Shown here piece by piece: positions 21,265-30,700 of a stretch of DNA of 64,000 bases (position 1 is the first letter of the stretch; the number at the start of each line of letters is the position of its first letter). Source of the stretch: Acanthosepion pharaonis (lineage: Eukaryota; Mollusca; Cephalopoda; Sepiida; Sepiidae); the NCBI GenBank assembly GCA_903632075.3, contig CAHIKZ030004296.1, positions 1,745,001-1,809,000 on the forward strand, in the 5' to 3' direction. The notes beneath the pieces were generated by a model that saw only the letters and a program-made list of their open reading frames with translations, had not been told where the DNA came from and searched no databases. The position numbers were made by a program, and so were the translations under genes.

Positions 21265-22570
21265 TATGGACAAGCCATCACAAATATATTATAAACACGA
21301 ACAAGAGCAATATTTTAACCAGCTACGAAAAGAAACTTCTTTACAGTTAACAAAAATGCCTATTCCTTTTAGCACTTGCGACATCTGGCGTGATACATCT
21401 ATGGCAAAGCCCATGCCATTCATCCCAATGACGACGCGAAGACATATCTTTGAAAGATTCCACAACATAGCTCGCCCTGGAAAAAGAGCCACTCAGAAAA
21501 TGATCAGAGATCGTTTTATCTGACCTCATATGAATAGAGATATCCGTTTCTGAACTAAAAGTTGTGTGCATTGCCAGAAGAATAAAATCCATAGACACAC
21601 AAAATCACCATCAGGAAAATTCTGTGAACCTGATCAACGATTCGCACATATCCACATCGATTTAGTTGGACCACTCCCACCATCCGATGGATTCACATAC
21701 ATAACGATCATTGACCGGTTCACAAGATGGCCTTTAGCGATACCTCTCATTGACTCCACAAGCGAAACAGTCGCACAAGAACTTATTCGTTCATGGATAG
21801 CAAACTTCAGCGTACCCGAAAGAATCACAACCGATTGAGGTCCCCAATTGCATACCACTCTATTTAAGGAGCTAACACAACTGCCAGGAGCAAAGCACAT
21901 AAAAACAACTGTATACCACCCATGTGCAAATAGACTAGTGGAGCGTTTCCACTTTCAGCTTAAAACATCCCATGCTGCACACCACAGTCCAACACGTTGG
22001 AACAAGAATTTACCTTTAATTCTGTTTGCATTAAGATCCACCATGAAAGAAAATTTGCAATGTATCACAACAGATTTGTATACGTTATTCTGTTGGTTTT
22101 GCCCGGACAGTTTTTTCTCGAAACGCCAGAAATTCAGCCGATAAGCACTTTTGTGAAAAATTTAAAAGCAACAATGAGGAACATAACTTTCACATCACCC
22201 AGAATTGCCACGAAATATACACACGTCTAAAAAAAATTTCTCAAAGAATTTTGTTTTTGAGAGAAGAGACAGTGTAAAAAAACGCCCATTCCTAGTGATC
22301 GATAAAGGCAGAGAAATATTTCACCATTGAACGAAATAGACATACAGATACCGTATCGATCGACAGAATCAAATCAGCCTATGTCGATTCACTGAAACAA
22401 ACTACAAAACCACAAACTCTTACCACAGATCAACCAAAGGAAAATGTTACATATCATACCAAACACACAGATCAGACCGAAACATCCATTGGCCCAACAG
22501 ATTCAAGTCATCCAAAACATATATACAATAACCAACCTTTTGCATTTCAACACGTCAGGTACTTTTAGCT
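21236..22570 (+). pseudogene. Gypsy integrase and pol C-terminus (CsRn1-like)
   Basis: One frame (with stops at about 21521, 21553 and 21836) holds the His/Cys zinc-binding region (F-HNIARPGKRATQKM to CVHCQKNKIH) and the first catalytic aspartate in HIHIDLVGPLPPSDGFTYI. The second aspartate is in RITTD, directly followed by a stop, and the glutamate is in NRLVERFHFQLK. Later frames carry LPGQFFLETPEIQPI, a variant of the CsRn1 signature, and the GPY-like tail FTIERNRHTDTV, SIDRIKSAYVDS (about 22322-22395). It joins element cDNA to the genome in active relatives. Translation ends near 22568. Confidence 0.85.
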
Positions 22571-23031
22571 GTTAACAGATATAACTGTAATACTTTCCAA
22601 AGCATTATATCACCTTCAAGTAGCAATCTTCCTACAAACTACACCAGTTTCAAACATAACTCACTACTTTCAAAACGCTTTTGAAGGAACGAATTTAATA
22701 AACCCTTTGGAAGTAAATGCTCTAGAATCAACTCGTTTGGCTAACATTATATCCAACAACATTTTCAATACTCCGTAACCAAATCAATTCATTTTTATCT
22801 TTTCCTGTAGAATTTCTTGGTAACGTTATTTTGAGAAGGTTCTCAATACAACATTTTCACTGGTAAAGGAGTATTTGCATCAGAAAAACACAATTTACAC
22901 ACAGTTAGTTATACAATTATTAAAAAACATATATCTCTAACTACACCCCAGTTTTCGTCTAGCTAAGTCACACATACGCCGGCCACACTCTACTCAAAAC
23001 AAATTTTAAAACAAACACGAATATACCAGAG
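22571..23031. other. Region 3' of the CsRn1-like pol
   Basis: No polypurine tract or LTR start is evident directly after the pol end. Short frames only. Either the 3' LTR has decayed beyond recognition or other DNA separates it. Confidence 0.4.
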
Positions 23032-23134
23032 TGTTGGACATTATCGACGCAACTCTCGCTTATCACAGATGTCTACAACTACGTCCGTGCCTTTTCCTTA
23101 CAGAGGCTATCGGAGAAGTCGGACAGCGGAGAGA

Positions 23135-23172
<38 letters not shown>

Positions 23173-23450
23173 CATATACTGCCCATCCAGTCATTTGGGT
23201 GTGAAAACGACCTCCTGTGAACACAGAAAGAGACAATCCCAAACCGATAGCTAACAAGTCAGCCGGTTTAAGCATACTCCTTTTTCACGCTCTCACTTCA
23301 CACCTTATACACCGTACATTCGAACGCTACACTATACGACTAACCAGAGACATTTTCATACCTTGTAAATAAAAAATAAATCTTTGGTCATTTCTCCAAA
23401 CCTTTGTCTAATTTGTTTCTTTACTCCAGCCAACTTCCACCTCGGATTAA
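23032..23450 (+). repeat. Probable LTR of a CsRn1-like gypsy element
   Basis: Begins TGTTGGACATTATCGACG and contains a (GA)n run (23131-23169). It carries poly-adenylation signals (AATAAA near 23368-23382) and ends ...CTCGGATTAAC immediately before TGGTGACC (23452-23459), a primer-binding-site start of the tRNA-Trp type. It could be the 5' LTR of a second, truncated element, or a solo LTR. No matching second LTR was found in the window. Confidence 0.65.
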
Positions 23451-23451
23451 C

Positions 23452-23470
23452 TGGTGACCGCGCAAACGAA
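23452..23470 (+). promoter_or_regulatory. Possible primer-binding site after LTR
   Basis: TGGTGACC follows the LTR end, but the next bases (GCGCAAACGAAC) diverge from tRNA-Trp. Confidence 0.4.
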
Positions 23471-24420
23471 CAAGACTGTAAAAATGGAAGACGTCTCATT
23501 GTTAGTTTCAGACATGTCTACGGAACAACAAAATGTTATATTCCGCCACAATTAGATCTTATTTTGATTCATTTTGCACGCTGGTCGGATGTGAACTCCA
23601 CGAAGGTAGAAAGCGAAATAATAAAAGTCGTTTTCTGCTCATTAGGCCCCACGCATCACATCGCGATCATTCCCGCCGGAGAGAGAGATGCACCTGGGGA
23701 CTACCAGACCCGCTAAAAGCAGGTCTCTGAGAACGACCAGGACAATTGCGGCGCGGTACTCCCGCCGGTCGTCACGCAGGGCGCTGCTGCTGCTACAGCC
23801 GCCATGACCTCGTCATCATAACAATAGTTGCGGCCTGGCCGTCACGCAGGACACTACTGCTGCCATCCTCGCTGCCTTCACCGCCACCACCCAACATGAC
23901 CGCACCTCTCAACCACCGTTACCACTTCCTGGCTTGACCAACATCGGCTATCCAGCTTCAGCTTGAAACATCTCAACCTCAACTCCACCCAGCGCAGCTA
24001 TCTAGCTTCAACTTGAAACATCTCAACCTCAATTCTTCCCAGCTACAAGCCTTCATCAATACCAACCCCTACCTCGACTCGTTTATAAGGCATTCCCTTC
24101 ACAGTCAACACCAGCGATCTTCGTTCCACAGAACAGGCCTACCAACCCCCGCTGTCACCACGGCTTACCTAGACTCGTTTACAAGATATTCCTTTCACTG
24201 TCGACACCGACGACCTTCGTTCCATAGGACAGGCCTACCAACCCCGCCGTCACCTCGGCCTACCTTGACTCGTTTACAAGGCATTCTCTTCACTGTCGAC
24301 ACCAACGACCTCCGTACCATGGAGCAGGCCTTCCAAAAGTACGCCAATCCGACGTCACCCCGGTTCAACACAACAGGTCTACCAACTAACGAAACGACCT
24401 ACCACCTTGACCGCGATTAA
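23471..24420 (+). pseudogene. Possible gag/leader of second gypsy element with tandem repeats
   Basis: After the PBS-like site the sequence starts a short ATG frame (MEDVSLLVSDMSTEQQNVIF) with a frameshift continuing RSYFDSFCTLVGCELHEG and RFLLIRPHASHR. I do not recognise the family. From about 23950 it becomes repetitive: two tandem copies of a CTTGAAACATCTCAACCTCAA phrase (23965 and 24011), then a 96-bp unit repeated nearly three times (GACTCGTTTA.. at 24076, 24172 and 24268). The 96-bp period equals 32 codons and keeps the 135-residue frame 24013-24420 open. The frame may be a repeat artefact. Confidence 0.4.
24076..24330 (+). repeat. 96-bp tandem repeat, about 2.7 units
   Basis: Each unit contains GACTCGTTTA(C/T)AAG, TTCACTGTC(G/A)ACACC, CGTTCCA(C/T)AG and ACAGGCCTACCAAC. 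Unit starts are at 24076, 24172 and 24268, so the period is exactly 96 bp. Confidence 0.85.
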
Positions 24421-24662
24421 CCAAACGTGCATCGACTGTATCCTGTGACCTCGGCCAATCCAGCACAAAACATGAATCAACTTCCGACACTACGCTTACA
24501 CCAGATCGCTATTCCTGTACACTCTACCAACAATAAACATTTTTTCAATCTAATCCTCGTTATTCCTTTCTCTCGCTACCGGGCGCTTAATATAACAAAA
24601 CAAACGTTCGACCCAGTTACGTGTAAAGAAATACCATTCAAATAAGCTCTAGCGTTAACAAA
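24421..24662. other. No recognisable feature
   Basis: Contains AATAAACATTTTTTC and the short frame 24427-24645 with no family signature. Confidence 0.5.
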
Positions 24663-24970
24663 ATAATGAACAATATAGTGTATCTTATTTACATTATTCG
24701 GACTATTGTCCTCATTTTTGTCGCCATATTGATCACAACGTTTCGGCCGTTGTACGCTCCTGCCTTCTTCAGGTGGTTGGAATGTCGAACTGAACCCTTT
24801 ATTTCGCTCACAGGGGTAGACTCTTCTAGTTCCACGTGCCATGTTTTTAATGGATGTCAGTTATCAGTTATTTCCTGTTAATTTCCCTCTAAAAGTTCTC
24901 CACTGCCTTAACCGGGTATATAATGTACATAATACCTCATCTCATAAATATAGACAGACTCTGAATATAC
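24663..24970 (-). mobile_element. tRNA-headed SINE (family A), copy 1, head deleted
   Basis: The minus strand carries the family A body (GGCACGTGGAACTAGAA, GTTCGACATTCCAACCACCT). It is followed by the hammerhead-like block CTGAAGAAGGC..GGCCGAAACG (24773-24739) and the tail GAGGACAATAGTCCGAATAA. The tRNA-like head is lost: CCGGGTAT jumps straight to TAATGTACATAATACCTCAT, which is the inverted outer arm. Compare 36586-36924 and 44367-44725. Confidence 0.75.
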
Positions 24971-25229
24971 TGTAAATCACCATATTGACACGGGTAAGTA
25001 TGGCTCAGTTTTTTTTTTTCTCACAGAGTTTCAAAAACTAAAAAGAGTGGAATAAAATCTCCACCCCCCCCCGAACTAAAAGATGACGGTAGCTACCAAT
25101 GTCGCAGAGAATACCCAACCTTAAGTAAAGTTGATCTTTCCCCTGTGCCGAATATGCAAGCATTCTCTACCAAGCTAACAAATAAAACCCGTTATTCTAA
25201 GATCGTCTTATTTGCTGCTTAGCAACAGA
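24971..25229. other. No recognisable feature
   Basis: AT-rich, with a poly-T at 25010-25020 and a poly-C at 25066-25073. Confidence 0.5.
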
Positions 25230-25907
25230 CTAGCAGTAGAGCCCGGCATTGCCCGGCGATGTAACAGTAAGAGATAGATCAAGTATCGACCATCATAAAG
25301 ACTGAAAAATAAAATTGACAAAGATTATTGTTTAAGGTTGACGGACACGCATGTCTTAATTAGTTTTTTTTTTACGAATTGGTCGAGGCAAACTCAAACA
25401 AAAAACATTGTTTTTAATCCTTATGAGTCTACCGATTGAATAGAATTTTATTATAAACAATTGTCTTGTAAATGGAATTTTTATAGCATTCTGAATGTAA
25501 AAATAAAGAAGAAAGTGTGCAAGACAATAAGAAACACTACCTGCCAAAAAAAAGAAGTGAAGTTTTGTTGAAATCGGTTGAAAAATGTAGGAAATCCGAT
25601 CCCATATATAAACGAACACAGACACAGACACACACACACAAACAACCTGGGTTTTATAATAAGTATAACTCGATATGAGTTGTCCCCCTTTCATTCTCGC
25701 GATGCCTCTTAATTGTGTTTTCAAATTGATTTTGTGCAAAAACAATTGTGTCTTTCCAATTTTTGGCGCTGTCAGAACCACCGCAAGGTAATTTTACGTA
25801 GTCCTGTGAAGTTTTGTTGAAATCGGTTGAAAAATGTAGGAAATCCGATCCAATATATAAACGAACAGACACACACACACACAACCTGGGTTTTATAATA
25901 AGTATGA
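25230..25907 (-). mobile_element. Non-autonomous Helitron, copy 1
   Basis: On the minus strand it starts TCATACTTATTATAAAACCC (preceded by A) and ends with a GC hairpin and CTCTACTGCTAG (followed by T). These are Helitron hallmarks: 5' TC, 3' hairpin plus CTRR, and insertion between A and T without target duplication. The head sequence (TTATTATAAAACCCAGGTTG, then AATCCGATCC-type block) is present twice, near 25907-25800 and 25680-25560. No Rep/helicase is encoded, so it needs a helper. Copies at 51604-52280 and 55297-55821 share the same ends. Confidence 0.8.
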
Positions 25908-26680
25908 TGATTAAAATACACCCAGACGACATAAGAAAACTGTTATAAACTTCCCAATGGGACTTCATCAATACAACTAAATGGCTTTTGGTTTAAAAAA
26001 CGCATCAGTTATTTTTCAGTGATTCATGAACATAATAGTTGCCAATAGAGACGACATTCTAATTTCCAGTGAAAATGGACAATCACACATGCAAGATATA
26101 GATGCTGTCTTCAACATTTTAAATTAAAATAACCTTAAAGTGTCTGTTTCTAAATGTGAATTTAACACTAACAAATAAAATCGGTAATCTACAATCTTTC
26201 CCACCACCAACTGATGTTTACGTAGATTTTTAGGAATGATAAATTTTCATAGAAAATGTATCCCAAAATTTGCAGAGCTAGTGTTACCATGAAAAGAAAA
26301 AAAATTGAAATTCTATAAAATGTTAAATTACAGTAAATAAAATAGAGTTAGACGAATTCAATAATATTATCAAAACCTTTACTTAGCTCACGTCCAACTT
26401 GACTGTACCACCTATCAATTGATTATCGATATCAGGTGTGGTACTACATAAATTAATAAACGGTAACCCTATACCCATAGGATTTTTCTAAAAAAAATCT
26501 TTCACAAACACAGATAAAATATTTAACATTTGATAGAAAATTACTTGCCTCTTATTTGTCGATATTGGATTTTCGCAAACTTATAGAAGGTCGGAAAGTG
26601 TTATTATTGACTGATCATAAGCACCTATGCGGCGATTTTTGCAGCCTCAAACCGGCCAAGTCGGATAAGCAACAACGCCA
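25908..26680 (+). pseudogene. Ty3/gypsy RT-RNase H fragment
   Basis: Shifting frames give the RT palm entry (MAFGLKNASVIFQ at about 25980-26020), a degenerate catalytic motif NRDDILISSENGQ (about 26047-26085), VSVSKCEFNTN, RRFLGMINFHRKCIPKFAE, and then RNase H. RNase H is seen as FFSKK (frameshifted), FDRKLLASYLSILDFRK, LIEGRKVLLLTDHKHL and SLKPAKSDKQQRH. Numerous stops. It begins abruptly at the Helitron end and stops at the antisense LINE's poly-T, so both flanks were replaced. It is a different gypsy family from that at 19-22 kb. Confidence 0.75.
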
Positions 26681-26742
26681 TTTTTTTTTCTTACAGTAAG
26701 GTTCATCCTGTACAAGGACCGGGGACCACTTAAAGTAGAGGG

Positions 26743-27780
26743 TTACGTTAAGGGGTACAACTTATACGGGTAGGTGGAGAAGATAACGGTTAACCCTAGA
26801 CTTGAAAACGTTAAAATTGTAGTGATTGGAGAAACATACTCTTGGAGTGGGTTCCACACTGCAGTGGTTCGAGTGGAACTTCTCACCGACGGAACATGGA
26901 GGGAATGTGGGTGGTTTTCTACAATGTAAGTGACATGGCGGGTCCTAGCCGTGAGGGTTAGAACTGGCAGGACCAAGGAATGTAGTTTGCCTGGGCACTT
27001 TCCATGGAAGTAGCGATTGAGCAGTGCCACATCACGCCTGTGAAAGAGGAGTTGGAAGGTGGAAGATAATTTGTCACCCACAAAGACGCTTTTGAATTCT
27101 ATCGAAACTGGAAAGTGAGGACTGTGAAGCTCCCGGGCAAATATGACAAACGTACTCCATTTTCGGCCTGATCTGGCTTACAGATCTGGATCTGTAAAGT
27201 TAGAGGATGGCATGGTAAGTCAGGTACAGGGAGCAGACCATTTTTCCTGCATCTTTAGCGATGGAACATATGTACGAGTTCCATTTTAGGTCATGTGTGA
27301 GTTTAAAGCAATAGTCTCTCACGGCATAGAGCCTCCCCGGGGTGACATCCATTCATCGTAACTGGCGGTAGTTCAGGGTCCGACCGGCGATGAGGGAATG
27401 TAACTAGTTTGGTTTTCTATGCAGTGAATGTAACCAGCCAGTCCCCCACCCAGACTGAGAAGTTAGGGTTAAATCGGGAGAGAGATCCGCTGCAAATCTC
27501 TGATCATCAAAAGTTTTAGAGGTGCACCCGTATACCGTCGTATCATCGGGTATAGATTCTTACATATGATTAGCCAGATAATTTATGTAAATCAAAAAAG
27601 GGTTAGTCCAAGAAGTGAGCGCTGGGGGGTGGGGGACGCCTGCGTTGACAGCCGTTAATAACTACCTTCAGGAAGGATTTTTGATCGAGAAGACCCTTCC
27701 AGTGATTCCATGACTGGAGAGCTTGAGTATAAACATTTGTGCCACATTTTGTCAAAGGCCTTCGAAATATTTCGACGATC
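26743..27780 (-). pseudogene. LINE reverse transcriptase and C-terminus, broken
   Basis: Starts at the deletion join with RT motif A in one frame (KAFDKMWHKCLYSS). It continues LKVVINGCQ, a frameshifted NAGVP-like stretch, a tract corresponding to KTKLVTFPHRRSDPELPPV (about 27420-27370) and a NGCHPGEALC block. The tail is HRRDVALLNRYFHGKCPGKL and TARTRHVTYIVENHPHSLHV (frame 27081-26743). The YADD-like catalytic box is not intact. Many frameshifts and stops; it cannot be functional. Confidence 0.75.
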
Positions 27781-28459
27781 CGGGTTAGTACATAGACGAT
27801 GGAGAAGTTTCTGCAATATCTGTCTTCTTTATCGGTTTTGTTCAACTTGACTAACCACTCTTTCTGACATATTGAAGTCACCGCAGATATGAACGCTAGC
27901 CGAAGGAAATTCAGTAAGGATAATATCAATCTTCTCAGATATTCGATCGAAAATTACTGTCCCATCGTCCTGAGGGCGTTGGGGATCGAAGACGAATCCG
28001 GTAGGATAAAGGGAAGCACATATACAGGAGATCAGGGTTCTTGTTTATTTGCGTCCTTACAAGAGGAAGAATCGTCCTTGATGTAGGCACCAAGTTCGTA
28101 CTGATTTAGGTAGCTATAAGATGTGAGTAGCCCGAGATAGTGAACCCCTGTAGTAAGTTTGAGGCACTGATACCAGACAGAAACAGGGGATTGAGTTTGG
28201 ACTCAAGAAGATGGAGTTCCACTTCTGGAAAGTTGGAACGTAGACCCCTCTCACATTGGTGTAGAATGTGGTGTAACTTCGGGGTTACTTTTTTGAGGTT
28301 GGGTTTACTAGTTTTGTTCATTTTAATCGTGTGTGTATTGGTTGGTGGAAGACTACTACGCAGTGAGGCAGACACACCCATAGGTGATGCATGCATAAAT
28401 AATCTGGATTGAATTGTCTGGAGATACTGCTGTAACAGTATAGCATCAAGAGGCCCCAC
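27775..28459 (-). pseudogene. LINE endonuclease (APE-like) domain, broken
   Basis: The minus-strand frame from 28459 gives a leader followed by ILHQCERGLRSNFPEVELHL, then LFLSGISASNLLQGFTISGY. Other frames supply YPTGFVFDPQRPQDDGTVIF, LTEFPSASVHICGDFNMSER (with the GDFN catalytic motif of APE nucleases) and NKTDKEDRYCRNFSIVYVLT. In LINEs this domain nicks target DNA for primed reverse transcription. The domain stops short at RIVE, where the deletion joins RT sequence (27775 region). Confidence 0.75.
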
Positions 28460-28470
28460 CTAGACTACTG

Positions 28471-29079
28471 CACGGTCCAGAAATCGATCACAAAATTTCA
28501 GTACAATAGCCCCACCATTGTACACCTGCTGATAGGATAGCCACCTTCGAAGTTAGACGAAGGTTCAAATCTCCGGCTACCAGGCAGATAACGCCAAAAC
28601 CCTTGCGTTTTAATGGTTGTACTGCCTTGCTTGGGGTGATACCGATTTATTGTAATTCCCCATGTTTTATACACATTTTTTAAAAAATAATAAGCAAAAA
28701 CAGGGGTGCATATTATGCACAGATACAAAAAAAAAGCTTTTTAAAATTGCCATAAAATAAAATAAGAATTATCATAAAACTAAATTAGAATAATATAATA
28801 TTCTATGTTTAAAACCATTTTAAATAGCAGAAAACACTGGCCGTAATGAAATTGGAGAGATACAATTTATAGGGTTTGATTACCAAACAAGGGCTGCGTA
28901 TTATGTGTGAGTAAAAACATTTTCCCACACTTTCAGTATAATTTTAGGGGTGCGTATTATGGATGAAGGCGTATTATATATGAGGAAAATATAATTGCTG
29001 ATCGTAGTAGACAATTCGGAGTTATTTGTGGAGATATTCGTGGAGATAACAAAATTGCTCGGCTTTTTGTAGACTAATA
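28471..29079. other. LINE 5' flank and MITE-like 'GCGTATTAT' segment
   Basis: Positions 28471-28640 may be the LINE 5' untranslated region. From about 28690 the motif GGGGTGC(A/G)TATTATG(C/G)A recurs (28693, 28890, 28950), ending in GGCGTATTATATATGAGGAAAAT at 28969. Related TATAAGACGCAC and GGTGTATAAGACGAA lie at 30831-30860. The pattern resembles termini of small DNA-transposon derivatives (MITEs), but I cannot define inverted ends. Confidence 0.4.
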
Positions 29080-29345
29080 ACTACTGCCTACCATTCTTAA
29101 ACTAACGGTTTGGTTGAACGATCACTCAGGACTATTAAAACTGCAATTATGGCAAGAAAAGAATCGTGGTTGTTAGCCATACGAGTGGTTTTAGTAGGTA
29201 TTCGTATTATGCATACCCTACAAACATTACACCATTTTACGCCGTTACTAATACACAAATATTAATACCACAGTTGCTCATAGTACGAATGATACAGGTA
29301 CTAACCAAAATTTCATAAAAGAATTACGAAGGACCATATCTGTTG
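29080..29345 (+). pseudogene. Gypsy integrase core fragment
   Basis: Frames around 29085-29340 give, with stops and frameshifts, TNGLVERSLRTIKTAI-type sequence around the catalytic glutamate, then MARKESWLL, a GIRIM block, TNITPFYAVTNTQILIPQLL and FIKELRRTI. This matches the C-terminal half of a gypsy integrase core. The zinc finger and both aspartates are missing. It is followed at 29341 by one arm of an inverted repeat shared with 30241-30278, not by the expected integrase C-terminus. Confidence 0.65.
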
Positions 29346-29448
29346 TGGTGTCTTCTCTCTAATGAGGCTATTGTAGACTCTTCCACTTAATATAAAGTAG
29401 TAGTAAAGTAAGCCTCGCGAGGAGCAGTGCTCCATACTGTTCGTTACT

Positions 29449-29640
29449 GTCGAACTTTCTGCCTTGAGCAGAGAGGAACCCGGACGAGGCTTTGCCGAAG
29501 GGCAATGTTTCGTCCGGGGAGGTAGACAGACCCTGAACCTGTTTATGCGGGTTCTATGGGAATATTTTTGGCCGAACCTACGGGCTCGGAGAACCCACGA
29601 TAAACTTGGCCGTGTGCCACATACATCCCTCGTGGGGTGC
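29449..29640 (+). ncRNA. Multi-hairpin GC-rich unit, copy 1
   Basis: A run of predicted hairpins. A small stem CTGC-CTTGA-GCAG is followed by the main stem CCCGGACGA/TCGTCCGGG (29479-29487 with 29510-29518) and an inner TTGCC-GAAG-GGCAA. Then come GAACC(T)G..CGGGTTC (29534-29553), CCGAACCTACGGGCTCGG, and CCAC..GTGG near the end. The same order occurs in copies at 29701 and 33658 (minus). Main-stem differences between copies keep the pairing. It is followed by TGTTAAATATTAACAG. Function unknown: possibly a cis-acting RNA of a gypsy element or a separate retroposon. Confidence 0.6.
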
Positions 29641-29700
29641 TGTTAAATATTAACAGTGATATAGACTGTTCTACCGAAGCTGTGACTGTTCGCAGCTCCT

Positions 29701-29895
29701 GTCGAACTCTCTACCTTGGGCAGAGAGGAACCCGGACGAGGCTGTGCTGAAGGACAGAGTTTCGTCCGGGGAGGTAGACCGACCCGAACCCGTTTATGCG
29801 GGTTCTACGTGGATTTTTTGGCCGAGCCTACGGGCTCGGATACCCAGGTTAAACTCCGTCTTGTAACCCTCTTAGTGGTGGTGGTGGTGGGGGGG
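29701..29895 (+). ncRNA. Multi-hairpin GC-rich unit, copy 2
   Basis: Tandem second copy, 252 bp from copy 1. Main stem CCCGGACGA (29731-29739) with TCGTCCGGG (29762-29770), an outer TCTACC/GGTAGA pairing, stem GAACCCG-TTTATG-CGGGTTC, and stem CCGAGCC-TAC-GGGCTCGG (29822-29839). It ends in a purine-rich GTGGTGGTGGTGGGGGGG directly before CTGTTAAATATTACAG, an arrangement that looks like a polypurine tract and LTR start. Confidence 0.6.
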
Positions 29896-29934
29896 CTGTT
29901 AAATATTACAGTGATAGACTGAACACTGGTCAAC

Positions 29935-30229
29935 CGACATGCCAGGAAGCATTTGAGAAAATAAAGGAAGTCCTTACATCAGATCTGTTCCTGACTCACT
30001 ACGATCCAAACCTTGACATCATTGTAGCCAGCGATGTTAGCTCTTACGGTATCGGGGTGTGCATTTTACATAAGCTAAAGGATGTATCGGTAAAGCCAAT
30101 CGCCCATGCATCTAGGACGCTATTACTAGATGAAAGGGGTTACTTGCAAATAGAAAAGGGAGCCTTAGAAATCATCTTTGCGGTAACTAAATTCCATAGA
30201 TTTATTCATGGAAGGCACTTTGTGTTGTA
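29935..30229 (+). pseudogene. Gypsy RNase H fragment
   Basis: One open frame of about 97 codons ends at TAG (30227-30229). It reads CQEAFEKIKEVLTSDLFLTH, DPNLDIIVASDVSSYGIGVC (the first RNase H catalytic aspartates), ERGYLQIEKGALEIIFAVTK and FHRFIHGRHF, then a stop where the TDH motif follows. The better preservation than its neighbours suggests a younger copy. The preceding RT and the following integrase are absent or scrambled. Confidence 0.75.
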
Positions 30230-30358
30230 GACAGACCATCGTCCACAGTAGCCTCATTAGAGGGAAGACACCACAACAATATCACAGCGAGATTTAAACA
30301 AATATCGTAATTATCCTCATAACAATAATGAAACGTATATCCCAAAACAATTAAGAAT

Positions 30359-30700
30359 GTGCAAAAATTATGGATAAATAAAAAAAGGACTCGCAAGCCC
30401 TTTGAAGCACCCTCTGCAGGTTCCTTTGAAGTGTTTGAGCGAACTTCTAAATACTATCTGATCAAAATAAATGATGTACATACTCAAATATTGGCCAATA
30501 AGTTAAAGCCTTTCATAAAAAGACCTAAACAAGTTAAAAAAACTAATAAAATATCAAATAGTTGTAAATTGAAGAAACAAACGCATATCACTACTAAAGT
30601 AGTGGAGAAAATAAACAGCTCTACTCCAAAGACAACCTCATCTGGTAGATTCATTCCACGGAAGAAACATAATGATCTTTTTTCTTTCTTTTACTACTAA
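30359..30700 (+). pseudogene. C-terminal end of a gypsy pol
   Basis: Frame of 113 codons. It contains the GPY/F-like block (APSAGSFEVFERTSKYYLIK, where SFEVFER stands for the usual 'PFKVL.R') followed by DVHTQILANKLKPFIKR, matching the integrase C-terminus and the post-integrase basic tail of gypsy elements. It ends before an AT-rich stretch. Belongs with 29080-29345 and 29935-30229 as pieces of one or two scrambled elements. Confidence 0.65.

Larger units (their letters stand above)
26681..28470 (-). mobile_element. APE-type LINE with internal deletion
   Basis: An antisense non-LTR retrotransposon of about 1.8 kb. The minus-strand 3' end lies next to a T-run at 26681-26690 (its poly-A). From 5' to 3' it holds an endonuclease portion, a junction where the endonuclease is fused to RT motif A, RT palm/thumb remnants, and the C-terminal tail. 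The full RT entry region is absent. The family resembles that at 39945-41205 and 17528-17896 (jockey-like), but the two are not the same subfamily. Confidence 0.8.
29341..30278. repeat. 38-bp inverted repeat pair flanking structured units and RNase H
   Basis: TGTTGTGGTGTCTTCTCTCT at 29341 and the reverse complement of 30241-30278 (GTTGTGGTGTCTTCCCTCT..) match over about 38 bp with a few mismatches. It could mark an inversion break point or two copies of the same gypsy stretch in opposite orientation. Confidence 0.6.

Noticed and set aside
23069..23275. Arg/Glu- and Ser/Leu-repeat frames
   Set aside because: Generated on both strands by the (GA)n tract inside the LTR.
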